From Bordetella sp. BOR01 (GTDB lineage: Bacteria > Pseudomonadota > Gammaproteobacteria > Burkholderiales > Burkholderiaceae_B), in contig NZ_JAHUWT010000005.1 in assembly GCF_019218885.1 (NCBI RefSeq), positions 248,001-312,000 of the forward strand: 64,000 nucleotides of DNA, read 5' to 3'. The notes under the pieces were generated by a model. It had not been told where the DNA came from and did no database searches. It saw only the letters and a list, made by a program, of their open reading frames with translations. Shown here piece after piece: positions 1 to 8,890 of this stretch. Within the stretch, counting starts at the first letter, position 1, and each line of letters starts with the position of its first letter. A program made the position numbers and the translations under genes.

Positions 1-44
1 GCGAGCGCCGCGCAAGTTCAATCGCAGAATGGGGAAAACACGCG

Positions 45-941
45 ATGAGTTTCGATTTGGCCGACCTGAGGCTGATCAGGCAGTTGGTGGATGCAGGCAG
101 CCTGTCGGAAGCGGCCCGCCGCGTACAGAGTTCGCCGGCTGTCATGAGCCGCCGCCTGTCGGCCCTGGAGACCCGCCTGGGGACACGGCTGTTCCATCGC
201 TCATCGCGGCAATTCATGTTGACGCAGGAAGGCGCGATGCTGCACGAGCGCGCGCTGGCGGTGCTGGAATCGGTCGCGGAAATAGAAGCGGAGATCGCTG
301 CGGTGGGCACCGTGCCCCAGGGACTGCTGCGCATCGGGGCACCGATGCAGATCGGCCGGCGCCGGATTGCCCCGGTGGTGGGGGATTTCGCCCGGCAGTA
401 TCCGGAAGTCGCCATCCAGCTGATGCTTTCGGATACCGGTTTCAGTGTCATCGACGATGCGCTCGATGTGGCTGTCCGGGCAGGCCTGCCCGATGACCCG
501 GACATCGTCGTGCGCCGCCTGCTGAGCAGTCGCCGGCTGATTTGCGCCACCCCCGAATACCTGGCGCGCCACGGTACGCCCCGGGTGCCGGAAGACCTGC
601 TGCGGCACAACTGCATCCGGCTGATGCGCCGGCGCGGCGCGTTCGATCCGTGGCTGTTCAAGTACGCCAACGGTGAAATCAGGTCGGTGCAGGTCAGTGG
701 GCCGCTGATGGCGGCCAGCGGCGAGGTCATGTACGACTGGATCGTGCAAGGGCGTGGCATCGGACAGAAGGCACTATGGGATGTGGAAGAAGACTTGCGC
801 GTCGGCCGGCTGGTGGAGTGCCTGGCCGACTACGCGTGCCACGACATTTCCCTGTATGCCACCTGGCGCGCGCGCCCGCACTTGCCGCTGCGCCTGCGCA
901 AGTTCATCGACTACCTGGCACAGGCCTTCGAGGCGACCTAG
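45..941 (+). CDS. LysR-family transcriptional regulator
   Basis: 298 aa, the usual length for LysR regulators. Residues 1-60 form the winged helix-turn-helix (LSEAARRVQSSPAVMSRRLSAL region), followed by a linker helix and a substrate-binding-like effector domain to the C-terminus. The ATG follows AATGGGGAAAACACGCG, a weak purine-rich ribosome site. The gene ends 11 bp from the convergent amidohydrolase gene, so it is not co-transcribed with it. Its target is unknown and may lie to the left of the window. Family assignment is secure; effector and target are not visible. Confidence 0.93.
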   Translation: MSFDLADLRLIRQLVDAGSLSEAARRVQSSPAVMSRRLSALETRLGTRLFHRSSRQFMLTQEGAMLHERALAVLESVAEIEAEIAAVGTVPQGLLRIGAPMQIGRRRIAPVVGDFARQYPEVAIQLMLSDTGFSVIDDALDVAVRAGLPDDPDIVVRRLLSSRRLICATPEYLARHGTPRVPEDLLRHNCIRLMRRRGAFDPWLFKYANGEIRSVQVSGPLMAASGEVMYDWIVQGRGIGQKALWDVEEDLRVGRLVECLADYACHDISLYATWRARPHLPLRLRKFIDYLAQAFEAT

Positions 942-952
942 GCAATCGGCGC

Positions 953-2353
953 TCAGACAATCGGCACCTGCGAATCGCGCAGCAAGCGCTCGGCCGACGC
1001 CAGCACGGCAGGCCGCAATTGTTCCAGCTGATCGGCGCGGCACAGGGCGCCGTGATGCTTGACGATATTGCCGCCTATCATCACCATCGACACGTCGTTC
1101 GGCTGGGCATAGGACACCACCGCCTGCACCGGGTCTTGCGCCGAGAGAATATGCAGGCCGCGGCGCTCCAGCATGATCAGGTCTGCCTGCTTGCCGGGCG
1201 CGAGCGTGCCGATTCGATCGGACATGCCCAGCGCAGCGGCGTTACCCACGGTGGCCCATTCGAGTACGTCGCGCGTGCGCACGGCGGTCTTCTCGATGGG
1301 CGATCCGCCGGTGCCGATCGCCGCGCCCGCGGCAGGCCGGTTTTGCAGGGTCGCGTAAGCATCCTGGTTGGCATACATGCGTTCCACCAGCAGGGTCGTG
1401 CGCATCAAGTCGAACATGTCGCCCTTGTTTCCCACCTCGCTGTCGACGCCGATGGACGCCGCGCCGCCCAGGGCGCGGACGCGGCCGCTCAAGGGGCGCC
1501 GTACGTGGAACTGCATCTCGACGCCGGGCGTCGCGGTCACCGACGCGCCGTGGTCGAGCAGCACGCGCAGTTCATCGTCTTCGAAGTAGTTGCCATGCAC
1601 GACATTGTGCCGGCCCGCCAGCAGGCCCTCGGCCGCCAAGCTTCGATAGCCGCCCGGCACCAGCCGCCCTGGCCGGCCCCAGGCATGCGCGCTGCTGAGC
1701 AGGGCAAAGTCCATTGCCGCGCGGAAATCGTGCCGGCAGACTTCGAGCGTGGAATAGTCGGGCCCCAGGATCGCCATGGCCAGGGTCAACAGCGCCTGGT
1801 CATCGGACAGCGGGCCGTGGCGCAACCGGCGAATCTCGGCCACGGGGTGGGGGATTTCCGAAAAATGCCGCTCTCCAGGACGCGGGCGCGGCTTGACCGT
1901 GCCGTGCCCGAACACCGCCCGGATGCCGCTGGCACGCAAGGCATCGATTGCCGCATCGGTATGCGCCGGGGTCGAGTTGTTGTGGCACCAGTCGAAGATG
2001 GTCGTGACGCCGGCATCTATCTGGGCCAGCGCGCCGGCCAGGGTGCCCAGGTAAGTATCCTCTGGCGTATAGAGCGGTGCCAGCCGGCCGTGGAAATAGT
2101 TGAAATAGTCCAGGCCGGCCCAGTTGCCGCCTATGCCGCGCAGGGCGGTCTCCCAGGTGTGTACATGGGCGTTGATCAAGCCGGGCATGACGAGATTGCC
2201 GGCCGCGTCGATGCGCTGCGCCGCCGGCGCATCGATGCGCGGGGCAATCCGCGCGATACGCCCGTTCTGGACCAGAATGTCGGCCTGGGGCAGGTCGCCG
2301 ACGGCAGGGTCGAGCGACAGGATGTGGGCACGGGTGATCAGGATATCGGGCAT
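953..2353 (-). CDS. Amidohydrolase-superfamily enzyme (TrzN/AtzA/SsnA-like)
   Basis: 466 aa metal-dependent hydrolase with the composite amidohydrolase fold. Visible metal-site residues are the HxH pair H63/H65 (NAHVHTWE), H223, H253 (VVHGNYFEDDE) and D304 (IGVDSEVGN). The C-terminal segment LAPGKQADLIML is typical of this group. Where deaminase and chlorohydrolase relatives carry HxxE, this protein reads HAWG at 223-226, so the usual catalytic Glu seems to be absent. It lies 4 bp downstream of a Bug receptor gene on the same strand and is probably translated from the same mRNA. It likely hydrolyses or deaminates a small cyclic or aromatic nitrogen compound; the substrate is unknown. Confidence 0.85.
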   Translation of the reverse strand: MPDILITRAHILSLDPAVGDLPQADILVQNGRIARIAPRIDAPAAQRIDAAGNLVMPGLINAHVHTWETALRGIGGNWAGLDYFNYFHGRLAPLYTPEDTYLGTLAGALAQIDAGVTTIFDWCHNNSTPAHTDAAIDALRASGIRAVFGHGTVKPRPRPGERHFSEIPHPVAEIRRLRHGPLSDDQALLTLAMAILGPDYSTLEVCRHDFRAAMDFALLSSAHAWGRPGRLVPGGYRSLAAEGLLAGRHNVVHGNYFEDDELRVLLDHGASVTATPGVEMQFHVRRPLSGRVRALGGAASIGVDSEVGNKGDMFDLMRTTLLVERMYANQDAYATLQNRPAAGAAIGTGGSPIEKTAVRTRDVLEWATVGNAAALGMSDRIGTLAPGKQADLIMLERRGLHILSAQDPVQAVVSYAQPNDVSMVMIGGNIVKHHGALCRADQLEQLRPAVLASAERLLRDSQVPIV

Positions 2354-2357
2354 GGGG

Positions 2358-3317
2358 TTATTGGCTTTTCTTCAGGCCCAGCTTGTCCAGCGCGGTGGCG
2401 ATGACAGCATCTTCCTTGGCGATGGTCTGGTCGAATGCGGCGTGTTCCAGGAAGACCGGCTGAAAGCCATTCTGCAGGCCGCGGCGCTTGAAGTCCTCGC
2501 TTTCGACGGTGGCGCGGATGGCCTGCTCGAGCCTGGCCCGCACATCGTCGGGCAACCCTTTGGGTGCCGCGACACCGCGCCACATGTCCGCCTTGAAGTC
2601 GTAGCCCTGTTCGATGGCAGTGGGCACCTGGGGAAACGTCGGATCGCGTTGCGCGGCCAGCACGCCCAGTACCTTCAGCGTGCCGGCCGCCACATGCGGC
2701 GCCACCGAGCCGGGCAGGGTCATCGAGGCGTCGATATAGCCCCCCAGCAGATTGGTGATCGAGATGGAAGACGCGAACGGAATGTGAGCCACCTCGACGC
2801 GCTGCTGTTCAAAAAAGGATTCAGAGGCAATCTGCAAATGGCTGCCGACGCCGGAATTGCCCACTTTCAGATCGCCGGGATGCTGCCTGGCGTAGGCCAG
2901 CAACTCGACCAGGTTGCTATAGGGGGCGTCGGCCCGTGCCACCAGGATCGGCGATTCGATGCTTACCTGCGCGATCGGCGTGAAAGCATGGTAGTCAAAC
3001 GGCAAGGTGCCGGAATGATAGGCGGTCGAGATCGAGTTGGAATTCATGATCAGCGCGTAGCCGTCTGGCGGCTGGTTCGCCACATAGCGATAGGCGACCG
3101 CGCCACCGGCGCCGGGCTTGTTCACGGCCAGCACGGGCTGGCCCAACTGGCGCGCCATGCCTTCGCCGAGCGCGCGCCCGACGACATCGGGCGCCGTGCC
3201 TGCCGCCCAGAGTATGGTCAGTTCAATGGGCTTGGCTGGAAACGTCTGGGCCTGGGCTATGCCCACGCCCAGCACGGCGCAGAACGCTGCGCGCCAGGCT
3301 GCCGGTGCGATTTTCAT
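2358..3317 (-). CDS. Bug/TctC-type tripartite tricarboxylate receptor
   Basis: 319 aa periplasmic solute-binding protein. I chose the ATG at 3317 because AAGGGGAG precedes it and the protein then begins with a Sec signal peptide (MKIAPAAWRAAFCAVLGVG, cleavage after AQA); the open frame extends further upstream without signal character. The mature protein has the family marks FPAKPIELTI, a PDGYALIM segment and a C-terminal PKGLPDD region. No TctA/TctB transporter genes are adjacent. The gene is first in an operon with the amidohydrolase and diverges from the aldehyde dehydrogenase operon across a region holding two GTACGTAC-type palindromes. The ligand is unknown, probably a carboxylate or related molecule. 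Confidence 0.92.
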   Translation of the reverse strand: MKIAPAAWRAAFCAVLGVGIAQAQTFPAKPIELTILWAAGTAPDVVGRALGEGMARQLGQPVLAVNKPGAGGAVAYRYVANQPPDGYALIMNSNSISTAYHSGTLPFDYHAFTPIAQVSIESPILVARADAPYSNLVELLAYARQHPGDLKVGNSGVGSHLQIASESFFEQQRVEVAHIPFASSISITNLLGGYIDASMTLPGSVAPHVAAGTLKVLGVLAAQRDPTFPQVPTAIEQGYDFKADMWRGVAAPKGLPDDVRARLEQAIRATVESEDFKRRGLQNGFQPVFLEHAAFDQTIAKEDAVIATALDKLGLKKSQ

Positions 3318-3550
3318 GTGCTTGCTCCCCTTGATGTGCTGCCGCATCGCGACGCGTCGACCACGTCGACGCATGATGCGGGCTGGCTGGAATCTTAAGA
3401 AGGTGGGGGGCATCCAACAATGCACCCGCGGAGCAAGTCAGCTTTGTGTGATCGGTAAAGATTGCCGGGCGGCGCGGCCGCGGCTTGTTCCTCGGCGGAA
3501 CCTTCTTGGTCGAGCACCGAGGCGAACTCGCCGTGCCTGCGTACGACATT

Positions 3551-3562
3551 AAGTACGTACAA
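3551..3562. promoter_or_regulatory. GntR-type operator, copy 1 (AAGTACGTACAA)
   Basis: Twelve-base palindrome with core GTACGTAC, one of six similar copies in the window. It is about 85 bp upstream of copy 2 and may serve the leftward Bug-amidohydrolase operon or allow looping. Assignment to the GntR protein encoded at 10078-10893 is inference. Confidence 0.6.
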
Positions 3563-3613
3563 AAAAAACAATAAGAAAATCGGGATTTCAAGAAATATCC
3601 CGCTAATTTACCC

Positions 3614-3642
3614 TTGACATCGCGGTCTTGGCATTTTAGTCT
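3614..3642 (+). promoter_or_regulatory. Probable promoter of the aldehyde dehydrogenase operon
   Basis: TTGACA at 3614-3619, a 17-bp spacer and TAGTCT at 3637-3642. The -35 is perfect and the -10 is weak. The palindrome at 3647-3658 begins four bases after the -10, covering the expected transcription start, which suits repression. Confidence 0.55.
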
Positions 3643-3646
3643 AAAG

Positions 3647-3658
3647 TTGTACGAACAA
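3647..3658. promoter_or_regulatory. GntR-type operator, copy 2 (TTGTACGAACAA)
   Basis: Near-perfect palindrome immediately downstream of the -10 box of the aldehyde dehydrogenase operon. It differs from the perfect copy at 11064-11075 by one base. Confidence 0.62.
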
Positions 3659-3741
3659 ATAAACATGGGTGTACGGTTTTCGGCCATCCGCTGCCAGCGG
3701 GTTGGCGGTATCGATAACCGGGCCTATTCACCGAGACAACC

Positions 3742-5238
3742 ATGCACACTGACACGCCATCTTCCCGGGTCTTCGACAACTACGTGGCAGGCAGGCCGTT
3801 GCCATCGGCAACGGGCCGTTCGTTCGCCAGCATCAATCCGACTACCGGTCGCGAATGGGGCCGGTTTGTCGATTCCACCCGGGACGAAGTCGACGCGGCG
3901 GTGCAGGCCGCCGCCGCGGCTTTGTCGGGGCCATGGGGCGCGGCCTCGCCCACGCGCCGGGGCAGGTTGCTGATGGCCTGGGGGGAAAAGATCGCCGCCC
4001 ATGCCGAAGGCATTGCCCGGCTCGAGTCGGCGCAGAACGGCAAGCTGTTTGCCGAGATGAAGGCGCAGGCCAATGTCGTGAAGGAATGGCTGTACTACTT
4101 CGGCGGCCTGGCCGACAAGATCGAGGGCCGCGTCATTCCCGTGGAACGCCCCAGCGTGTTGAATTACACGCTGCGCGAGCCTATAGGCGTGGTCGGCGTG
4201 ATCGTGCCGTGGAATTCGCCCACCTTTCTGTCCATCATGAGTTGCGCCCCGGCCATGGCTGCCGGCAACACCATTGTGCTCAAGCCGTCAGAGGTGACTT
4301 CCGCTTCGGCATTCGAGCTGGTCCGGCTGGCCGAAGAAGCCGGCATCCCGCCGGGGGTGCTGAATGTGGTGACGGGCGCGCGCGAAGCCGGCGAGGCGCT
4401 GGTCGATCATGAGCAGGTTGGCAAGATCTGCTTCACCGGCAGCGATGCGGCCGGCCGTGCCATCGCCGCGCGCGCGGGCGCCAGGCTGGCCAGTTGCACC
4501 CTGGAGCTGGGCGGCAAGAGCCCCAATATCGTGTTCCCGGATGCCCCGGTCGAGAATGCCGTGGTTGGCGTGCTGTCGGGCATTTTCGCGGCCGCGGGGC
4601 AGACCTGCATTGCCGGTTCGCGGGCATACATCCATGAAAGCCTTTACGAGCAGGTCGTTGACCGCCTGGTGCAGCGGGCTCGCGCCATCAGGCTGGGCGA
4701 CCCGCTGTCTGCGGACACGCAAATGGGGCCCGCGGCCACGGCGGCGCAACTGCAGAAGAACCAGGCCATGGTGGCCAGGGCAGTCGATAACGGGGGCGAG
4801 ATCCTGTATGGCGGCCAGCGGGCCAGCGTGCCGGGCTTTGAAGAAGGTTTCTTTTTCCAGCCCACCATCTTGCACCGCTTGAAGGCGGACAACCCGATCA
4901 TGCAGGAAGAAGTGTTCGGGCCCGTGCTGGCCGTGACGTCATTCCGCGACGAAGACGAAGTCCTGGCGCTGGCCAACGGCACCAAGTTCGGCCTGGCCGC
5001 CGGCGTATGGACGCGCGACCTGCGCCGCGCACACGGCATCGCCAGGCGCCTGCAGGCGGGTACCGTCTGGATCAACACCTACCGTGCCATGGCATTCAAC
5101 TCGCCGTTCGGCGGCTACAAGCAGAGCGGGATCGGGCGGGTGAACGGCATGGAATCGGTGGACCAGTTCTTGCAGACCAAGAGCGTCTGGTGTGAAACCA
5201 GCGACGAGATCCAGGATCCGTTCGTGCTGAAGGTCTGA
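3742..5238 (+). CDS. NAD(P)-dependent aldehyde dehydrogenase
   Basis: 498 aa, full length for the superfamily. It oxidises an aldehyde to its acid. Visible catalytic elements are N158 in VPWNSP, E255 in LELGGKS and the nucleophile C289 in GQTCIAG; the EEVFGPV and SPFGGYKQSG segments are also present. It is the first gene of a five-gene operon, with the ThDP enzyme starting 10 bp later. In this context its substrate is plausibly the aldehyde made by that decarboxylase, as benzaldehyde dehydrogenase follows benzoylformate decarboxylase in mandelate pathways. Family certain; substrate inferred only from neighbours. Confidence 0.95.
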   Translation: MHTDTPSSRVFDNYVAGRPLPSATGRSFASINPTTGREWGRFVDSTRDEVDAAVQAAAAALSGPWGAASPTRRGRLLMAWGEKIAAHAEGIARLESAQNGKLFAEMKAQANVVKEWLYYFGGLADKIEGRVIPVERPSVLNYTLREPIGVVGVIVPWNSPTFLSIMSCAPAMAAGNTIVLKPSEVTSASAFELVRLAEEAGIPPGVLNVVTGAREAGEALVDHEQVGKICFTGSDAAGRAIAARAGARLASCTLELGGKSPNIVFPDAPVENAVVGVLSGIFAAAGQTCIAGSRAYIHESLYEQVVDRLVQRARAIRLGDPLSADTQMGPAATAAQLQKNQAMVARAVDNGGEILYGGQRASVPGFEEGFFFQPTILHRLKADNPIMQEEVFGPVLAVTSFRDEDEVLALANGTKFGLAAGVWTRDLRRAHGIARRLQAGTVWINTYRAMAFNSPFGGYKQSGIGRVNGMESVDQFLQTKSVWCETSDEIQDPFVLKV

Positions 5239-5248
5239 GGTAGCGATC

Positions 5249-6871
5249 GTGGAAAACACAACGGTGGCGGACGTGATCGCCCAGGCGTGCGCGGCACATG
5301 GCGTGCGGCGGGCTTTCGGCGTGCCGGGCGGGGGCAGCTCGCTGGACATGATCGAGGCCTTCGATCGGCATGGCATCGCGTTTCAGCTTTGCCGCACCGA
5401 GACGGGGGCGGCGCTGATGGCGGCGGCAGACGCCGAGATTCGCCATGCGTTCGGCGTGGTGGTCACTACGCAGGGGCCCGGCACGGCCAGTGCCATGAAC
5501 GGCATCGCGCATGCGGCGCTGGATCGTGCGCCCGTGCTGTTCATCAGCGACGGCTGGGCGCCGGCGCGCGCCGCGTACGATACGCACCAGGTGTTCGACC
5601 AGCGCCTGATGGCCTCGACGGTGGTGAAAGCCAGCACGCGGCTGGACACCGATGACCCCGCCCGCGAACTGGCGGACCTGATCGGCGCAATGCGTTCACC
5701 GCCCTGGGGGCCGGTGCACCTGGAGCTGACCAGCGAGGCGGCCAGGCGCACGGTAGCCGTACCAACGTGCGCGTGCGCGCCCGCGGCGGCCACGGCCAGT
5801 GCTGTCGCCTCGGCGGCCAGCCATGGCGATGCGGCGCAATTGCTGAAAGACGCCAGGCGCCCCGTGCTGCTGGTGGGCCTGGAGGCGCGCGATGCCGGCG
5901 CGGCCAGCCAGGTCATGGCGCTGGCCGAGCGCCTGCGCTGCCCGGTACTCACGACCTACAAGGCCAAGGGCCTGGTCAGCGACGAATGCGGTTGGCTGGT
6001 CGGGCATTTCACCGGTGGCGCCGCTGAGCGCGAATGTGTCGATGGCGCGGATTTGATCGTGCTGTGCGGCCTGGATCCCGTGGAGCTGATCGGCAAGCCA
6101 TGGCCTTACCGTGCGCCCGTGATCGACGTGGCGCTGGCTGCGCACCCGGTGCACTACCTGCGGCCCGCGGCGGGCGCGTACGGACCGGTCGCGGCGGGAT
6201 TGCAGGCCTTGCTGGCGGTGGATGCCGGATCTGCCTGGCCGCCCGCCGAGGTCGCCGCGCTGCGTGCCGGCATGCTGGCGCGGCTGGCCTATCCCGGCTC
6301 GGGGGCCGGATTGTCTCCCCAGGATGTGGTCGAGACCGCCATGCGCGTCGCGGGTCCGGCGCGCCCGGCCATGACGGTGGACGCCGGGGCGCATATGTTC
6401 TCGGCCATGGCGTTCTGGCAGGCCCGCGCACCCGGCGGCGCGCTGATCTCGAATGGGCTGGCCACCATGGGCTATGCGCTGCCCGCTGCCATTGCCCGCT
6501 CGCTGCATTGTCCCGACGAGCAGGTCATTGCCTTTACCGGCGATGGCGGGCTGATGATGTGCGCGGGCGAATTGGCCACCGCCGCGCAGGCCGCGGGCAA
6601 GCTCTGCGTGGTGGTCTTCAACGACGCGGCGCTGTCGCTCATTGCCTTGAAGCAGCATGACCGTGGCATGCGCGACGCCGGCGTGTCATGGCCGCAAGCC
6701 GATTTCGCCGCGGTGGCGCGCGGCTTTGGCATGTTGGCGCATCGCGCCCATACACAGGCCGAGTACGAAGCGGCGCTGCGCCAGGCATTTCAGTGCGCAA
6801 GGCCTTGCCTGATCGATGTCCGCGTCGACCCGTCAGGCTACGGCAGGCAGGCCAAGGCATTGCGGGGCTAG
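5249..6871 (+). CDS. Thiamine-diphosphate-dependent decarboxylase/synthase
   Basis: 540 aa with the three-domain architecture of acetolactate synthase and benzoylformate decarboxylase. E51 in RTETGAA is the ThDP-activating glutamate, and the cofactor motif runs from GDG at 431-433 to the FND about 26 residues later. The start is GTG, preceded by a GAGG stretch that overlaps the end of the aldehyde dehydrogenase gene. Between an FMN-dependent 2-hydroxyacid dehydrogenase and an aldehyde dehydrogenase, a 2-oxoacid decarboxylase role is likelier than biosynthetic acetolactate synthesis, and no regulatory subunit gene is adjacent. That choice is inference. Confidence 0.88.
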   Translation: MENTTVADVIAQACAAHGVRRAFGVPGGGSSLDMIEAFDRHGIAFQLCRTETGAALMAAADAEIRHAFGVVVTTQGPGTASAMNGIAHAALDRAPVLFISDGWAPARAAYDTHQVFDQRLMASTVVKASTRLDTDDPARELADLIGAMRSPPWGPVHLELTSEAARRTVAVPTCACAPAAATASAVASAASHGDAAQLLKDARRPVLLVGLEARDAGAASQVMALAERLRCPVLTTYKAKGLVSDECGWLVGHFTGGAAERECVDGADLIVLCGLDPVELIGKPWPYRAPVIDVALAAHPVHYLRPAAGAYGPVAAGLQALLAVDAGSAWPPAEVAALRAGMLARLAYPGSGAGLSPQDVVETAMRVAGPARPAMTVDAGAHMFSAMAFWQARAPGGALISNGLATMGYALPAAIARSLHCPDEQVIAFTGDGGLMMCAGELATAAQAAGKLCVVVFNDAALSLIALKQHDRGMRDAGVSWPQADFAAVARGFGMLAHRAHTQAEYEAALRQAFQCARPCLIDVRVDPSGYGRQAKALRG

Positions 6872-6970
6872 CCCTTGCTTTCCCGGTGGTACCCGGTGCC
6901 GGACACCCGCGGTGTCCGGTGCGCGTGGCAGTTCCGTAGTCAGAAGACAACAACAACCAAGGAGACACCC

Positions 6971-7936
6971 ATGCAGTCCGCATTCCGTCTGGCCGTAATG
7001 GCCTTGCTGGCCTTGAATATTTCTACCGCGCACGCCGAAGCCACCTGGCCGACGCGTGCCGTGCGATGGATCGTGCCGTTCGGGGCCGGCGGTACCGCCG
7101 ACGCCGCCGCGCGCCATATCACGCAGAAACTGAGCGAGCGCTGGGGGCAGCAGATCGTCATCGACAACCGGCCGGGGGCGAATACCGCCATTGCCGCGGC
7201 CGAGGCGGCGCGCGCCAAGCCAGATGGCTACACCTTGTTCCAGCCCATGAATTCGACCTTGACCGTCAATCCGTTCGCGTTCTCGAAGCTGTCGTACGAC
7301 CCCCGGCGCGACTTCACGCCGATCGGCGTCATTGCCTCCGTGCCGCTGATCGTCGTGGCCAATGACACCTTGCCGGCCAAGACGCTGCAAGAGTTCGTCG
7401 CGCAGGCGAAGCAGCAGCCCGGCCGCCTGACCATGGGCGGCGGCGATGTCGGGGTCCAGCTGGCCGCCGAACGCTTCTTGCGCGATGCCGGTGTCGATGT
7501 CCAGTACGTGCCATACAAGACCGGCGCCGACGTCATGCGCGGCCTGCTCTCGGGCGAGATTCAAACGGGCCTGGATGGCGTGCCGGCCTACCCGCCATTC
7601 CTGAAATCCGGCAAGTTGCGCGCATTGGCCACCAATAGCGCGCGGCGCATTCCCTCGCTGCCGGACGTCCCCACCATGGGGGAGCTGGGTTTCAAGAATT
7701 CGGCGGCCCCGATGTGGCATGCGCTGATGGCGCCCGCGGGCCTGCCCAGGGCGATCCAGGAAAAAATTGCCGCCGACTTGCAGGCCGTATTGGCGATGCC
7801 CGATTTACGGGCCCGGATGGAAGAACTGGGCCTGGACCCGACCTGGATCGGAACCGACGATTTCGTCAAGCTGATTGCCACCGAATCCGCCCAGATGGGC
7901 CCGTTGGTGAAAGAACTGGGTATCAAACTGAACTGA
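6971..7936 (+). CDS. Bug/TctC-type tripartite tricarboxylate receptor
   Basis: 321 aa. The ATG is preceded by AAGGAGACACCC, a strong ribosome site, and the protein starts with a Sec signal peptide ending at about HAEA. Family segments ATWPTRAVRWIVPFGAGG and PDGYTLFQPMN are present, as is the C-terminal APAGLPRAIQ region. It lies within the operon between the ThDP enzyme and the SMP-30 lactonase, so the presumed ligand is a precursor fed into that route. No membrane subunits are nearby. Confidence 0.93.
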   Translation: MQSAFRLAVMALLALNISTAHAEATWPTRAVRWIVPFGAGGTADAAARHITQKLSERWGQQIVIDNRPGANTAIAAAEAARAKPDGYTLFQPMNSTLTVNPFAFSKLSYDPRRDFTPIGVIASVPLIVVANDTLPAKTLQEFVAQAKQQPGRLTMGGGDVGVQLAAERFLRDAGVDVQYVPYKTGADVMRGLLSGEIQTGLDGVPAYPPFLKSGKLRALATNSARRIPSLPDVPTMGELGFKNSAAPMWHALMAPAGLPRAIQEKIAADLQAVLAMPDLRARMEELGLDPTWIGTDDFVKLIATESAQMGPLVKELGIKLN

Positions 7937-7946
7937 GCCGAACGCC

Positions 7947-8882
7947 ATGTACGCACCTCCTCCTCAAAAGAAGTTGGAAGTCTTCGCTTCCATTCCGCAG
8001 CGCTTTCACATCAGCGGCAGGAAATCGAACTGGATCGACGTGCAATTGCACGGCGCCGACACTCCCGCTTTCCTGGAAGGGCCGGCCTTCGACGCGCACG
8101 GCAACCTTTGGGTCGTGGACATTCCCTGGGGCCGGCTGTTCAAGATCGACCGCCAGGGCGAGATCAGTTGCGAACTGGAATACGATGGCGAGCCCAACGG
8201 CCTGGCGTTTCATGCCGATGGCCGCGCGTTCATTGCCGACAACAAGAACGGCCTGATGGTGTTCGACCCGGCCAGGGGGACTGTCGAACCGTTCCTGGAC
8301 CGCGCCCTGGTGCAGCGCTTCAAGGGGCCGAACGACCTGGTCTTCGCGGGCAATGGGGACCTGTACTTCACCGACCAGGGGCAGACGGGCCACCACGACC
8401 CGACCGGCCGGCTGTACCGCCTGGCGGCGGATGGCCGGTTGGATTGCCTGCTGAACAATGTGCCCAGCCCGAACGGGCTGGTGCTGAACCTGGCCGAAGA
8501 CACCGTCTACCTGGCGGTTACGCGTGCCAATGCAATCTGGCGCGTGCCATTGGTGAAGAAGCACGGCACGGTCACCAAGGTGGGTACCTATATCCAGATG
8601 TCGGGCGGCGGCGGACCGGATGGCATGGCGCTGGGCGCCCATGGCGGCGTGGCCGTCTGTCATGTGGGCCTGGGCGCGGTCTGGATATTCGACGAGGTGG
8701 GCCAGCCGGTGCTGCGCCTGGATGCGCCCGCCAGCCGCATGACGACCAATTGCGCTTACGGCGGATCGGATTTACGGCGCCTGTATGTCACCGCGGGCCG
8801 TGAGATCCTGGTGGCCGAGGCCGACATGGCTGGCGCGCCGACTTGGGCGCAGCGCAGCGCGTCACCGGCCGTCGGCAAGTAG
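7947..8882 (+). CDS. SMP-30/gluconolactonase-family lactonase
   Basis: 311 aa six-bladed beta-propeller hydrolase that opens lactones to hydroxyacids using one divalent metal ion. E44 in FLEGPAFD, the asparagine in KGPNDLVF, the SPNGLVLN segment and the aspartate in GPDGMALG match the metal and active-site positions of the family. There is no signal peptide, so it acts in the cytoplasm. It starts 10 bp after the Bug gene and ends 8 bp before the hydroxyacid dehydrogenase. The order suggests that lactone opening supplies the dehydrogenase substrate. Confidence 0.9.
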   Translation: MYAPPPQKKLEVFASIPQRFHISGRKSNWIDVQLHGADTPAFLEGPAFDAHGNLWVVDIPWGRLFKIDRQGEISCELEYDGEPNGLAFHADGRAFIADNKNGLMVFDPARGTVEPFLDRALVQRFKGPNDLVFAGNGDLYFTDQGQTGHHDPTGRLYRLAADGRLDCLLNNVPSPNGLVLNLAEDTVYLAVTRANAIWRVPLVKKHGTVTKVGTYIQMSGGGGPDGMALGAHGGVAVCHVGLGAVWIFDEVGQPVLRLDAPASRMTTNCAYGGSDLRRLYVTAGREILVAEADMAGAPTWAQRSASPAVGK

Positions 8883-8890
8883 GAGCAAAC

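Larger units (their letters stand above)
3318..3741. promoter_or_regulatory. Divergent control region, 424 bp, no gene
   Basis: No convincing gene lies here. The part from about 3540 to 3665 is AT-rich compared with its surroundings and holds a promoter-like pair and two copies of the GTACGTAC-type palindrome, both listed separately. The remaining bases show nothing I can interpret. Confidence 0.7.

Noticed and set aside
776-2404. Long open frames antisense to the amidohydrolase and other genes
   Set aside because: Their translations are Arg/Ala/Gly-rich with no domain features, as expected for shadow frames in GC-rich DNA.
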